Shown here: positions 47,280 to 56,980 of the stretch, piece after piece
Position numbering within the stretch: position 1 is the stretch's first letter
Layout: every line of letters begins with the position of its first letter
NCBI GenBank assembly: GCA_902492895.1
Contig: CABUNG010000002.1
Coordinates: 154,184-218,183 of the forward strand
Length of the DNA: 64,000 nt
Direction of reading: 5' to 3'
Source of the DNA: an uncultured Oscillospiraceae bacterium
GTDB taxonomy: Bacteria > Bacillota > Clostridia > Oscillospirales > Acutalibacteraceae
The notes under the pieces: model-generated
Database searches by the model: none
What the model was told of the DNA's origin: nothing
The model's input: the letters and a program-made list of their open reading frames with translations, nothing else
Made by a program: the position numbers and the translations under genes

Positions 47280-48860
47280 TTATTCGGCGTCAGGTCCGGA
47301 AGAGGAACCGGAATCCGGCGGCATCTGGCCTGGACGGATCTTGAAATACCAGTAGGCGAATCCACCGCCCCCGCCCAGCACGAGAACGGCCGCCGCGGCC
47401 ACAATGACGATAACCCAGGGGAAACCGCCGTTCGAGGATTCCGGATCCGAGGAGGTGCCCGAAACCGTGGACACATTGCTGACGGTGTTGTCGACATCCT
47501 GGACGGAGGAATCCGGTTCCGAGTCCGGATCCGTCGATTCCGTACCGTCCGGCTGCGTCGGGTCGGGATCGCTACCTTCGGGATCCGTCACGTTTCCGCC
47601 CGGGTCGTTGGGTTTGGGAGGCGCCGTGGTGCCTGTGCCGGCGTCGCCCAGCACCTCGCTGACCCGCACGTTGTCGATCATAATGCCGAAATCGGCTCCC
47701 TGTTCGGCGAGGGCGATGAAGAAGCGCAGGCCGTAAACGGCATCCGCCTCAAACGCGGTGGGCGCATAGTCGACCGCCACCCGCTTGTATCCGTTTGGAA
47801 GCGCTTCCCCGAGGTCGTTTGTGACGAGATTGACGTTGTTCCAGCCGCCGACATTGCCCGGCATCTTGTCGGCATCCTGCATGAAGGCCACATGCGCCTG
47901 CATGGTGTCCTCCTTGGTGGTGCCGAGGAACTTGTAATCGAACATCAGCCGGTAGGTTTTTCCGGCTTTGAGCTTTTCGCTGAAATTGACATAGGCGGAG
48001 CCGTAATTGAGCATCATGTTTCCGGCCATGCGCAAGACCTTGGAGCCGCTGTCTTCCACGACGGTGGAGGCCATTTTGTCTCCGTCGACCGTCCACCAGC
48101 CGTTGGCGTCGAAACTCGGATCGTACAGGGAGTTGACGGCCTTGTATTCAAAATCGCCGCCCCGGACGAGATTGGTTTGGGAGAGTTCGACGGCTTTGGC
48201 GGAACCGGTTTCGGCTCCGAGTTTGCTGATCTCCACGTTGTCGATCAGGATGCTGGCGTCGTTTCCCAGCATGGCGCCGTTGTAGTTGAATTCCGCGAAG
48301 AAGCGGATGGCTTTGAAGCTGGAGGGGGCCTGGGCCACAAAAGTACCGGAGACCTGCTTCCAGCCGTCTCCGACATCCACACCGGGCCGGGTGTTGAGGC
48401 CCACGACGAGGGTATGGATCGGGCCGTTGCCGCCGTCCATGACGTCGCAGTGGAGCTGGTTCGTTTTGGTCAGCGGATCGGTCACCTTATAAACGAAGGT
48501 GATCTGATAGGTTTCCGCCTTTTTGATGGAGCTTTTGGGGAAGAGGTAGTAGGCAGCGCCGTAGGGGTTTTCGCCGGTTCCCATGATCTGCAGGCATTTG
48601 CCGCCCTTGTAGCCCTTGTCGACGATGCCGACGGTTTTGAAATCGTATTCGTTGGAGCGCCATCCCTGCGTGGAGGACAGCTCCTCGTTGGTTCCCTTCT
48701 GCGGCAGAGCGCCGGTGGGGACCGATTCGAACGTGCCGGTGCAGAAGTTGGTTCCCGGCACGATTTTGACCGGCTTGGCCGAACTGGTGTCCGCCGCGGC
48801 CGGAAGGAGAAGGGTCAGCGACAGCAGCGCGGCAGCCGCCAGGCTGATCAGCTTTTTCAC
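47280..48860 (-). CDS. Membrane-anchored surface protein with two carbohydrate-binding-like domains
   Basis: The 526-residue protein starts with a GTG ending at 48860. It has a signal peptide (1-23), two related beta-sandwich-like domains of about 165-190 residues (about 35-215 and 228-400, each with FE/GGDFE opening, KTYR/ETYQ-(L/I)-x-F-x-YK strand and IDNVE/IDNVR ending), an acidic Pro/Thr/Ser linker (about 405-470), one membrane helix (about 480-502) and a short tail. The domain layout resembles CBM4/9/16/22-type modules. It is the last gene of the long operon and is paralogous to the gene just upstream. Ligand unknown. Confidence 0.78.
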   Translation of the reverse strand: MKKLISLAAAALLSLTLLLPAAADTSSAKPVKIVPGTNFCTGTFESVPTGALPQKGTNEELSSTQGWRSNEYDFKTVGIVDKGYKGGKCLQIMGTGENPYGAAYYLFPKSSIKKAETYQITFVYKVTDPLTKTNQLHCDVMDGGNGPIHTLVVGLNTRPGVDVGDGWKQVSGTFVAQAPSSFKAIRFFAEFNYNGAMLGNDASILIDNVEISKLGAETGSAKAVELSQTNLVRGGDFEYKAVNSLYDPSFDANGWWTVDGDKMASTVVEDSGSKVLRMAGNMMLNYGSAYVNFSEKLKAGKTYRLMFDYKFLGTTKEDTMQAHVAFMQDADKMPGNVGGWNNVNLVTNDLGEALPNGYKRVAVDYAPTAFEADAVYGLRFFIALAEQGADFGIMIDNVRVSEVLGDAGTGTTAPPKPNDPGGNVTDPEGSDPDPTQPDGTESTDPDSEPDSSVQDVDNTVSNVSTVSGTSSDPESSNGGFPWVIVIVAAAAVLVLGGGGGFAYWYFKIRPGQMPPDSGSSSGPDAE

Positions 48861-48931
48861 AGGTACACCATCCCTTTCATTGTCCCCAAGCGGAGGATGA
48901 GGGGTTCCTCCGCCTGGGGATGGTTACCAGA

Positions 48932-50545
48932 TTATTTTGCGCGGCGGCGGGAAACCACGGCCGCGGCGGCGGATACCGCACCAAGGACCAGGACGAACGG
49001 CAGGGCGCGGCCGGCGCCGGTCTCGGGGCTTTCGGGCGTTTCGGACGGATTGCTGGAAGGCTTTTCAGCGAACAGCTTGTCGTAAGCCGCGTTTAAGGCG
49101 GTCACCTTGGCGGAGGGAACCATCGCCTTGTTCTCAGCGCTCAGGGCGTTGTAGGCGTCATAAGCGGCCTTGACGGCGGCTTTATCCGCATCGGTGAGCT
49201 GATCGGCGGCTTTCAGGGCGTCGATCTGGTCGATGACCGCCTGGACGTCGTCGGGCAGCGGATCGGCGTTCGCAATGTCGTAGAGGGCGACGTTGTCGAA
49301 ATAGATACCGGTGTCGTTGCCGTTGGCGGCGCCGAGCTGGATGAAGAAGCGCATGTCGGTGATGGCCGAAGCCTCAAACGCCGAAGGCGTGAAATCCATC
49401 TCGACATGATAGTAGCCGTTGTCCATCAGAACGCCGGGCTTGGAGATCAGATTGATGGTATACCAGCCGCCGGGGGTGCCGGCCTGCTTGCTGTTGAGGA
49501 AGCTGACATGCGCCTGCCAGGTCAGGGTGTCGGTGTTGTCGATGAATTTGTAATCGAAGGCCAGGCGATAGGTTTTCTCTGCGGTCAGGGCCGGCATTTT
49601 GTAGACGGCCGTGCCGTAGGCCACGGCGTTGTTGCCCGCCAGGCGCAGGACCTTGGAGGAGCCGTCCCGCACGAACGAGGTGGAATCCGCGTCCCAGACG
49701 TTGGAGCCCCAGCCGTCGTCGTCATAGGTCGTGCCGAGTTTTTCGCCGAGGGTCTTGTCCTCGAAATCGCCGCCCGCAATCAGGTTGACGGAGCTCTGAT
49801 TCTCCGCGGCGTCCGCGTTGGCCACGGGGACGGCCTTGCCGATCTGGATGTCGTCGAACAGGACATAGGCGTCGCTGCCGAGCTTATCGGTGCCGACCGG
49901 CTGGCGGAAATCCGCAAACAGGCGCAGGAAGGTGCGGTCGCCGAAGGCTTCGCAGACGATCGTGCCGGTGATGCGGTACCAGCCGTCGCCGGCCGGTTCA
50001 CCGACGAAATCGGTGAAGCCGCAGTCTTCGGCGGTCAGGGCGTCGTCGCCTTTTCCGGGATCGTTCTTGATGACCGCGATGGGATCGCCGCCCGCGTACA
50101 CGTTATTGGGGGTGATGTGGGCATGGGTTTGGGGCGTGCCGGCCTTCATCGCGTCGCTGACCTTGTAGAGGAAGGAGACGGCGATGGCATCCTTATCGGC
50201 AAAGGCGCCCACAGGGAGCTTCCAATAGGCGGCGCCGAAGGGCTGGGTTCCGTTGCCCGCGATCTTGAGAGCTTTTCCGCCGCCGAAACCGATGCCGTCC
50301 TCAATTGTGGCACCGATGTCAGCCGGGTTAGAAAACCACCCGCCCGAAGCGGTCAAATCTTGATCCACCACGGTCCCCTGGTCGTATTTGGGCAGGGCGC
50401 CCGCGGTGGCGTCGTCCAGGCTGCTCTTGTCGTTGAGGTTGGTGAACCCCCACTTGTAGACGGTGCCGGCGTCCGCTGCGAACGCGGTCAGGGAGACCAT
50501 GAGCGTCAGGGTGAGAATCAGGGCCAGTGACAATGCCTTTTTCAT
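48932..50545 (-). CDS. Surface protein with two carbohydrate-binding-like domains, helical spacer and SPETG sorting-like end
   Basis: The 537-residue protein starts at the ATG ending at 50545, seven bases from AAAGGAGG. After a signal peptide (1-24, AFA) come two domains of the type seen in the next gene (about 32-230 and 240-420, ending IQIG and YFDNVALYD), then a charged three-helix spacer (about 425-490, ADPLPDDVQAVIDQIDALK and following) and a C-terminal SPETG before a hydrophobic stretch and RRRAK. That end looks like a sortase signal without the Leu. It probably displays glycan-binding modules on the wall for the transporter encoded upstream. Confidence 0.78.
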   Translation of the reverse strand: MKKALSLALILTLTLMVSLTAFAADAGTVYKWGFTNLNDKSSLDDATAGALPKYDQGTVVDQDLTASGGWFSNPADIGATIEDGIGFGGGKALKIAGNGTQPFGAAYWKLPVGAFADKDAIAVSFLYKVSDAMKAGTPQTHAHITPNNVYAGGDPIAVIKNDPGKGDDALTAEDCGFTDFVGEPAGDGWYRITGTIVCEAFGDRTFLRLFADFRQPVGTDKLGSDAYVLFDDIQIGKAVPVANADAAENQSSVNLIAGGDFEDKTLGEKLGTTYDDDGWGSNVWDADSTSFVRDGSSKVLRLAGNNAVAYGTAVYKMPALTAEKTYRLAFDYKFIDNTDTLTWQAHVSFLNSKQAGTPGGWYTINLISKPGVLMDNGYYHVEMDFTPSAFEASAITDMRFFIQLGAANGNDTGIYFDNVALYDIANADPLPDDVQAVIDQIDALKAADQLTDADKAAVKAAYDAYNALSAENKAMVPSAKVTALNAAYDKLFAEKPSSNPSETPESPETGAGRALPFVLVLGAVSAAAAVVSRRRAK

Positions 50546-50611
50546 GTTTTTTCCTCCTTTATGTTGTGGATGCATGGAAAACGCCTGGGTGATGTGGCTG
50601 CCCTCCTTCCG

Positions 50612-51562
50612 TTATTCGCCGGTGATACCGCTTCTGTCGATGCTTTCTATGAGCTTTCTCTCAACCAGGATGTAAATGAGGAGCAGCGGGATAATGGACA
50701 GCACGGCGGCCGCCATTTCCACGCCCTGATTGAGCTGGGCCTCGATACTGTCGTTGTTGACAACCGGATAGAGCCGCTGAAAGGTGTCCCGGAACCGCTG
50801 GAGCGCCAGGGGAAGGGTGACGAGACTTTTGCCGAAATAGGTGTCGGCGAGTGTCGTCTCGTTCCAATTCCAGACCAGGGAGAAGATGAAGACGACGATG
50901 GTCGCGGGGGTGGCGGAGCGCAGGTTGATTTTCAGGAAAATGCCCATCTGAGAGGCGCCGTCGATGGCGGCCGCCTCATCCAGAGAGGGCGGGGTCATTT
51001 TGAAGAACTGGACATAGATGAGAATGAACAGCGCGTGGCGCAGCCCCTGCCCGAACAGGGTCGGAAGCAGAACCGGCAGGATGGAATTGTCCATTTTGTA
51101 GGAGGTGAACATCACGTATTCGGGCAGGAAGGAGACCTGTTTGGGAATAAAAAAGGTAGCGATCATGAGGGCAAAGAGCACGCGGCGGAACGGGAAATCG
51201 TGTTTGGCAAATCCGTAGGCCACCATGGCCGCGATTCCGGTCTGCACCACGGCGACGATTCCCATCCAGAAGAGGGAGGTCAGCGCCGTTTTGTATCCGC
51301 CGAGGGCGTTGTAGGCTTTGACGAAGTTGTCGATGTTGAAAGTGCGGGGCAGCCAATGGACAAGGGGATCCACCAGATCATAGGCGTCCTTGCCGCTCGC
51401 CGACAGGAAGCAGAGGATCGGGTAGAGGAACGTGAAGCTCACGCCGGTGAGGAGCACGTAGATGATGACCTGAGACAGCACCGATTTCTTGCCGCCCGAG
51501 CCGGCGATGAGCCGCCTCACTCCCGATTTCGACACGAGGCGGGAGACAGACCGTTTCGTCAT
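50612..51562 (-). CDS. Sugar ABC transporter permease, MalG type (CUT1), second pair of locus 2
   Basis: The 316-residue membrane subunit has six hydrophobic segments and an EAA loop (DEAAAIDGASQMGIFLKINL...P, about 187-211). It ends DRSGITGE. It corresponds to the permease at 7520-8536 in locus 1 by position and by the shared IPKQ-x-x-x-LP and FFKM segments. GGAAGGA precedes the ATG. It follows its partner permease after 50 bases. Confidence 0.92.
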   Translation of the reverse strand: MTKRSVSRLVSKSGVRRLIAGSGGKKSVLSQVIIYVLLTGVSFTFLYPILCFLSASGKDAYDLVDPLVHWLPRTFNIDNFVKAYNALGGYKTALTSLFWMGIVAVVQTGIAAMVAYGFAKHDFPFRRVLFALMIATFFIPKQVSFLPEYVMFTSYKMDNSILPVLLPTLFGQGLRHALFILIYVQFFKMTPPSLDEAAAIDGASQMGIFLKINLRSATPATIVVFIFSLVWNWNETTLADTYFGKSLVTLPLALQRFRDTFQRLYPVVNNDSIEAQLNQGVEMAAAVLSIIPLLLIYILVERKLIESIDRSGITGE

Positions 51563-51611
51563 GTTGCGGATCCTTCCTTTCGTTCGGAATGATGGACGGC
51601 GGGCGGGGCGT

Positions 51612-52559
51612 TCAGGAGCCGATTCCCTCCCGGAGGGCCTGGCGATGCCGTTTTTCCGCGCGCCGGGCGGCCCGGCGCCGCTCCTTGTCCTTCTGCTTCA
51701 TCGGATCCTTTTCTCTGCGCCCGAACACCAGGAAAGCCAGCAGCAAAGCGGCGAGAACGAACAGGAAATAGAGCCAGGAGGCGGCCGAAGAGAAGCCGAA
51801 GCCCTTCGACGGGGCGAACATGCCCTCTTGAATGACCTTCGTGAAGGGACTCAGGGAGGACAGCGCGATATCCACGACGGTGTAGATGGCGATGAGGAGG
51901 ATGAACGGTCTGACCACCGGGATGGTGATTTTCCAAAACCGCTGCCAGGCCGACGCGCCGTCCACCATCGAGGCTTCATAAAGGGAATTGTCCACCTTCT
52001 GAAGCCCCGACAGGAAGATCAGCACCTGCACGCCGCTGAACCAGAAAATGAGCACGATGTTCGAGACGATGTACTGGATCGGCGAGGAGAGCAGGGACGG
52101 CACCTGGGTGTAGATGAATTCGAAAACGAAGAAGGATTCGACCCCGGGCAGCTCGGTCGCGCCCACTTGGCGGATCCGCTCGAGAATGGGACCGGAGATG
52201 AGGATGACTGGCAAAAAGAAGATGGCGCGGTAGAAGCGCTGGCCCCGGATATGGCTGTTGAGCAGCAGGGCAAACAGCAGGGAGAATACCACGATCATCG
52301 GCACCATGAAGATCATCTGCTTCAAAAAGGTCGGGATCCCCAGGGTGAAATCCGGATCGGTGAACAGCACATCGGTGTAGTTTTTGAATCCCACCGGCGT
52401 CGTTTCGGTTCCGGTCGGGGTGATTTTCACATTGGAAAAACTGTACAGGATGGTTTGGGACAGGGGATAGAGCAGGAACACGGCGAATCCGATGATCCAG
52501 GGAAGGATGAGACAGAACCCGAACAGCTTTTTCCGGGTGGCATATTTCATGGCTTTCAC
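51612..52559 (-). CDS. Sugar ABC transporter permease, UgpA type (CUT1), second pair of locus 2
   Basis: The 315-residue protein has about six helices, an EAA loop (EASMVDGASAWQRFWKITIP) and a long polar C-terminal tail rich in Lys and Arg (DKERRRAARRAEKRHRQALR) that is absent from the other permeases here. The start is a GTG at 52557-52559, ten bases from GGAGGG; an ATG three codons later is possible. It is the counterpart of 6567-7520. The tail may contact the ATPase or the membrane surface, which is inference. Confidence 0.91.
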   Translation of the reverse strand: MKAMKYATRKKLFGFCLILPWIIGFAVFLLYPLSQTILYSFSNVKITPTGTETTPVGFKNYTDVLFTDPDFTLGIPTFLKQMIFMVPMIVVFSLLFALLLNSHIRGQRFYRAIFFLPVILISGPILERIRQVGATELPGVESFFVFEFIYTQVPSLLSSPIQYIVSNIVLIFWFSGVQVLIFLSGLQKVDNSLYEASMVDGASAWQRFWKITIPVVRPFILLIAIYTVVDIALSSLSPFTKVIQEGMFAPSKGFGFSSAASWLYFLFVLAALLLAFLVFGRREKDPMKQKDKERRRAARRAEKRHRQALREGIGS

Positions 52560-52587
52560 GGCTGGTGGTCCCTCCTTTCCTGTGCGG

Positions 52588-54822
52588 TCAGATGCAGACG
52601 GCCTGCCCGGCCGGCACGGTGACGCCGTCCAGTGTGAAAGCGGCGGCGGTATAGTTGACGAGAATGGTCCGGCCGTTGTCGTAACGGGTGACGGAGATGC
52701 CGTCCGCGGGACAGGTGCGGTTCGTCACCGCCGCGCCCGACACCTGGGACAGCAGCGGATCGACCAGGCTGTACACCCGGGCGATTTCGCCGAGATAATC
52801 GTCGAAGCGGGAGGAGTAAATGTCGTTCGTGTGGCAATGATCGAACTCCTCGGAGGCGGCTTCGGTAAGCAGGTACGCCGGGTAGACGTTGTAATCGATC
52901 AGCTGCAGAACCGCGTTTCCGCCGCCCGCGCTGAGGTTCTGCCAGGGGGAGAAGCTCGGGATATGCCCGCCCGTGACCATTTGGGCAAAGGGGACTGTAT
53001 CGGTCTCAAAGATGTAGCGGGAATGCTGCATGTCGGTGTTGTAGATCATATCCGCGTAGGAAAGGGCATAGGCGGAGGGCGCTTCCAGCGCCAGGGTGCC
53101 GCTGGCTTTCCGGAGCGTGTCGAGGTTGGCTCTGGTCGCGTCCAGCATAGCGGAGCGGCTCATTTCCCGCCCTTCCTTAAAATTGCTGTAGAGCGTGCTG
53201 CCGATCCCGGGCAGGGCCGCGTTCCGCTTATAGTCCGGCAGGGCGGCGTAGGCGTCCGCCAGCTTGGCAACGGTCGAAGCGTCCAGGTAATACCGGCTGT
53301 TATAGAGGTATCCGGTGTCGGGCGTGGTGGTAAACACGCGGTTGATCGCATACAGGAAACCGGATTTTTTCGCCTGTTTGTCGTAGGCGCGGCTGATTTC
53401 CTTGGACAGCAGCAGCCGGGACCCGGGGACGTTCAGCTTCCCGTAAAGGGCCTGCAGCTCTTTTTCGCTGCCCACGCCGCCCTGGAGTTTGTAGCTGCCG
53501 GCCTTGCCGCCGCTGTATCCCCCTCGTTCAAAGCCGTTTAGGGATAGGATCAGGTTCCGGATGCCCTCATCCTGGAGCCGGTCCACCCAGCCCGAGACGT
53601 CCTCGAGGGTGGTGAAGACCTTGGTGGACTGACCGAACAGCGATTTGACCTGATCGGCCATAAACGCCTCGATGTACAACGGAATATGGCCGGCCGGCTC
53701 CTGTTTGGCCGGCAGCTCCCCGGACTGATCGAGCTTCTGCCGGTAGGCCGAGGCCATGCCCGCGTAGCTGGCGCTGTCGCCGCTGAGGAGGGTATACGTC
53801 ACCTCGGCGTCCACGGCGTTGGGGGTTTTCTGGATGACGTCGAATCCGACGCCCGAGCCGGTCGCCTGCCGGTACTGCTCCCGGTAGATAAAAACCGGGG
53901 ACATCCAGTGGAAATCGATTTTGACGCCGGCGGGGCTGATTTCAAAGCCGGAATAGGCTTCGCCGTTTGTGATCACCCCGAGAAATCCGTTCTGATTGTA
54001 TCCGTGTACCGCTCCGTAGACCGGAAACCGGAGATTTTTGACCGAGGTAGGCGCCAATCCGTCCTGATAAGCGGCAGAGGCCTGCACGCTGGCATCCGTC
54101 CCGTAAACCCGCAGGAGGGTGGAGGAATTGTAGGTTTTGGGCTCGTCGAAGCGCATCAGGGCGCCGCAGCCGTCGGGGATGAAGAAATACCCGGGGATCG
54201 AGTCCGCATACGCCGAACCGAGGAAGGGCAGGACATACAGCTTCCCCAGGCGGTGATCCGGCTTGTTGAAGAGGATTTCCTCGTCCGGAATCCGCACTTT
54301 GAAGCCATCCTCGGTCAGGGTCAGGTACACCCGGGCGGAAGCGTCGGGTTCCCGGAAGATCAGGGTGGCGGCCAGGCCGTCGGCGGTATACTGCAGATTG
54401 GCCCTGGCTTTGTCGAACCGGGCGGAGGAACGCAGGGACGCGCCGTTGGCGTTGTAGTAATCCATGGTCAGGAAGGCTTGGGAAAAGCGGCGCCAGGTAC
54501 CCGTCATGAACTGCAGCTCGTTTTCCGCCGCGCCGCTGGACCAAACGTAATCCCCCTGCTTGTCGAGGACCTTGACGATGAAGGCGTCCTCGTCCACATA
54601 CAGGGCCAGACGGCTGTTTTCGCACACTAAGCGGTCGGTCTCGGCGAGGGATTCGCTGGGGGCGCTCCCCTCGATATCCTGTTTGACGCTGTGGAAGAGG
54701 CTGGGCGAGGGATTCAGCGGACGGACAGCGTCCGGCTCCCCGTCCTCCCCCCGGGCGAGGCCGCCTGCGAGCAGCGCCGAAGCGCACAGCACGGCGGCGA
54801 TCGATGCAATCCGTTTATTCAC
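52588..54822 (-). CDS. Large exported DUF5696-like protein
   Basis: The 744-residue protein has a signal peptide (1-23) and the same order of blocks as the 867-residue protein at 3922-6525: a beta-rich first part, GYFFIPDGCGALMRF (about 215-229), FPVYGAVHGYNQNGFLGVI, a MASAYRQKL segment, and a final RTILVNYTAAAF strand. It is about 120 residues shorter, mostly near the N-terminus. The start is a GTG at 54820-54822 overlapping the stop of the upstream NHL/TPR-Yip1 gene by eight bases. No catalytic pair could be assigned. Being kept in both loci beside the Yip1 gene suggests the two products work together. Confidence 0.72.
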   Translation of the reverse strand: MNKRIASIAAVLCASALLAGGLARGEDGEPDAVRPLNPSPSLFHSVKQDIEGSAPSESLAETDRLVCENSRLALYVDEDAFIVKVLDKQGDYVWSSGAAENELQFMTGTWRRFSQAFLTMDYYNANGASLRSSARFDKARANLQYTADGLAATLIFREPDASARVYLTLTEDGFKVRIPDEEILFNKPDHRLGKLYVLPFLGSAYADSIPGYFFIPDGCGALMRFDEPKTYNSSTLLRVYGTDASVQASAAYQDGLAPTSVKNLRFPVYGAVHGYNQNGFLGVITNGEAYSGFEISPAGVKIDFHWMSPVFIYREQYRQATGSGVGFDVIQKTPNAVDAEVTYTLLSGDSASYAGMASAYRQKLDQSGELPAKQEPAGHIPLYIEAFMADQVKSLFGQSTKVFTTLEDVSGWVDRLQDEGIRNLILSLNGFERGGYSGGKAGSYKLQGGVGSEKELQALYGKLNVPGSRLLLSKEISRAYDKQAKKSGFLYAINRVFTTTPDTGYLYNSRYYLDASTVAKLADAYAALPDYKRNAALPGIGSTLYSNFKEGREMSRSAMLDATRANLDTLRKASGTLALEAPSAYALSYADMIYNTDMQHSRYIFETDTVPFAQMVTGGHIPSFSPWQNLSAGGGNAVLQLIDYNVYPAYLLTEAASEEFDHCHTNDIYSSRFDDYLGEIARVYSLVDPLLSQVSGAAVTNRTCPADGISVTRYDNGRTILVNYTAAAFTLDGVTVPAGQAVCI

Positions 54823-56839
54823 GCAGGCTCACCTCCGTTATGATTTCCCCGATAAAGGTGAAGATCTGTTTGATGAGCAGGTAGGCCAAGGACAGCACCA
54901 GCACGGCCACCAGCATGAAAAAGGCCGTCAGGAGGAGGTTCTTGACAAGGCTCTTCATAGAGTAATCGTGGATCTGGATCAGCGCGGTGAACAGGGCGGA
55001 CGCGATCCAGACGACGATGAGGATGAGCGCCATCTGCCGGATAAACAGCTCGTTGTAGGTCAGGCCGTTCAGCAGGATCGTCAGGATGGGCAGCAGCAGG
55101 ATCGCGGGCGCGAAGCTGTATACCGTGACGATATAAATCGAGCGCAGGGTGCCCTTGCCGTCCTGAATCGAGCTGATGAAGAAGTTGCCGGCGATGAAGA
55201 GAAGAAGCGCTGCGGAAAGATACAGGAAGGTGCTCAGAATGGAGAAATCCTCCAGCTTCTGTGCGAAAAGGAAGCCCGAAGCGAGCTGATAAACGACGTA
55301 GACGACAAAGAGGATGCCGTATACCGCGGTCGCGGAGGCGACGCTGCCGGCCCGCCCGGCCTTGACTTCATATGCCGAATCGATGGGGTGCAGGGCGAAC
55401 TGCTTGATGAAAAGCAGGTCCCGCCCGAACCGGGACAGGCGGCCGGGGCTTGAGCCGTCCGGAACGGGTGCGGGTGCGGGTTTCCGCCGGTGCGACAGGC
55501 TTTTGAGCACCACGCCCGCCACAGCCAGAACCAGAAGGGCGATCAGAATATAGAGCATATGATCCTGCAGCCAGAGATTCCGCAGCTCCCAGAACGCCTC
55601 GGAGTATTCGGCCTTGGCTCCGGCGACTTGGAATTCGTGGATCGCCTGCTCATACGCGCCCTGCTGCATATAGTTCTGCCCCATGTACAGGCGGACGAAA
55701 TACGAGGTGCTGTTCCGTTTGAGAATCGACTCCAGCAGGAGGCGGCTCTCGTCATACCGGCCTTCGGAGTAGAGATCGAGCGCCTTATAAATATCCAGCT
55801 GGACGGCGGTGGGCTCGAAAATCTGCACATAATTCCGTTTCGAATCGAGCACATACAGGCGGCCGTCCGCGTCCTCGCCGATGCCGGTGGCCAGATCGAA
55901 TAAGCCGATCCGCTCGCTGCCGGCCGAGTTGCCGCCGAAGCGGCAGAGGAAATGGCCTTCCCGGTCGACGATGGTGATGTATCCCGCGTTGTCCACCACC
56001 AGCATCCGTCCGTCGGCCGTGACGAAGAGATCCCCCGCGGCGCTGAAGGCGGGAAGATAGGAGCGGCCGGCGAAGAGATCGAGTCCGTTGATGCTGTGGC
56101 GCTGTATCGTGGAACCGGGCTCCTTGTTGAGGGTGTAAACCAGGCCGTCCGATCCGGTGAAGATGCTGCCGTAGCTGGACGGGGCGGTGGGTAGGAATTT
56201 ATTCAGCTGTTCTTCGGTGAGCACCACGTCGAGGAGCTTTTCGAACAGGCTTTTTTTGACGTCGTTGGAGGCGAAGAATCCCAGGAATTCGCCGGTCCCG
56301 TCCATGTGGATGATGCCGGTTTTGGAATCCTCGCTGATGATGTAGACCCCGCCGCTGCCCGCGGCGGCGATTTTGAGGGGCGAGAACCGGGTGTTTTTCC
56401 CGAAGCTGGGGGTGTTCGGTCGCTCGAAGACCTGCTCGACCTGCCCGTCGGGGGAGAAACGGTAGGCAAGACCCGCGCCGGGATCGGCGACATAGATCCG
56501 TCCCTCCTCATCGGCAGCGACCCCCTTGGGCTCGGTGAGGACGCCTTCCCCGATGACTGCGGCGGTGTTGTCGGCGGTGTTCAGGACCAGGATCCGTTTG
56601 TTCCCGCTGTCCGCAATGTACACGGTGCGGTCCCGGACATAGAGGTCCTGGGCGTTGTCGATCCCCAGCTCGCTGTATACCCCGGCCGGGAGGTAGGCGT
56701 CGGGCGAGATTTCCATTCCTCCGCTGATGGTGGGGGAGACGGTGTAGCTCGTAGACCCCGAATCGGCCAGCGCCGTCAGGCACAGTACCGGAAAAAGAAG
56801 CGCCGTCAGGAGCCCGCGGCGAACAGATTGGCGTTTCAT
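54815..56839 (-). CDS. NHL/TPR protein fused to a Yip1-type membrane domain
   Basis: The 674-residue protein combines what are two genes in locus 1. It has a signal peptide (about 1-27, ending ALA), NHL-like propeller repeats (about 50-355: LYVRDRTVYIADSGNKRILVLN, IYVADPGAGLAYRF, LYVLDSKRNYVQIF), a TPR-like segment (about 360-425), a membrane helix (about 428-447), a short polar bridge and a multi-helix Yip1-like region (about 485-670). The ATG ending at 56839 follows GAGGAAGGG; an ATG eight codons upstream lacks a site. The fusion keeps the same topology as the split pair and implies that NHL and Yip1 proteins form one complex. Function unknown. Confidence 0.82.
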   Translation of the reverse strand: MKRQSVRRGLLTALLFPVLCLTALADSGSTSYTVSPTISGGMEISPDAYLPAGVYSELGIDNAQDLYVRDRTVYIADSGNKRILVLNTADNTAAVIGEGVLTEPKGVAADEEGRIYVADPGAGLAYRFSPDGQVEQVFERPNTPSFGKNTRFSPLKIAAAGSGGVYIISEDSKTGIIHMDGTGEFLGFFASNDVKKSLFEKLLDVVLTEEQLNKFLPTAPSSYGSIFTGSDGLVYTLNKEPGSTIQRHSINGLDLFAGRSYLPAFSAAGDLFVTADGRMLVVDNAGYITIVDREGHFLCRFGGNSAGSERIGLFDLATGIGEDADGRLYVLDSKRNYVQIFEPTAVQLDIYKALDLYSEGRYDESRLLLESILKRNSTSYFVRLYMGQNYMQQGAYEQAIHEFQVAGAKAEYSEAFWELRNLWLQDHMLYILIALLVLAVAGVVLKSLSHRRKPAPAPVPDGSSPGRLSRFGRDLLFIKQFALHPIDSAYEVKAGRAGSVASATAVYGILFVVYVVYQLASGFLFAQKLEDFSILSTFLYLSAALLLFIAGNFFISSIQDGKGTLRSIYIVTVYSFAPAILLLPILTILLNGLTYNELFIRQMALILIVVWIASALFTALIQIHDYSMKSLVKNLLLTAFFMLVAVLVLSLAYLLIKQIFTFIGEIITEVSLRE

Positions 56840-56980
56840 GCGGCCCTTCCTCTCTTTGTTCATTCAGACTGGTCATATCGTGCGGACGGATTCCGCAGGG
56901 GCACATCCGGGACAAAAGCCGGAAAATCGGGCACGAAGGCGACCCGCGGGGCGTTTCCCCCAAGAAAAACGGACGTGAGT

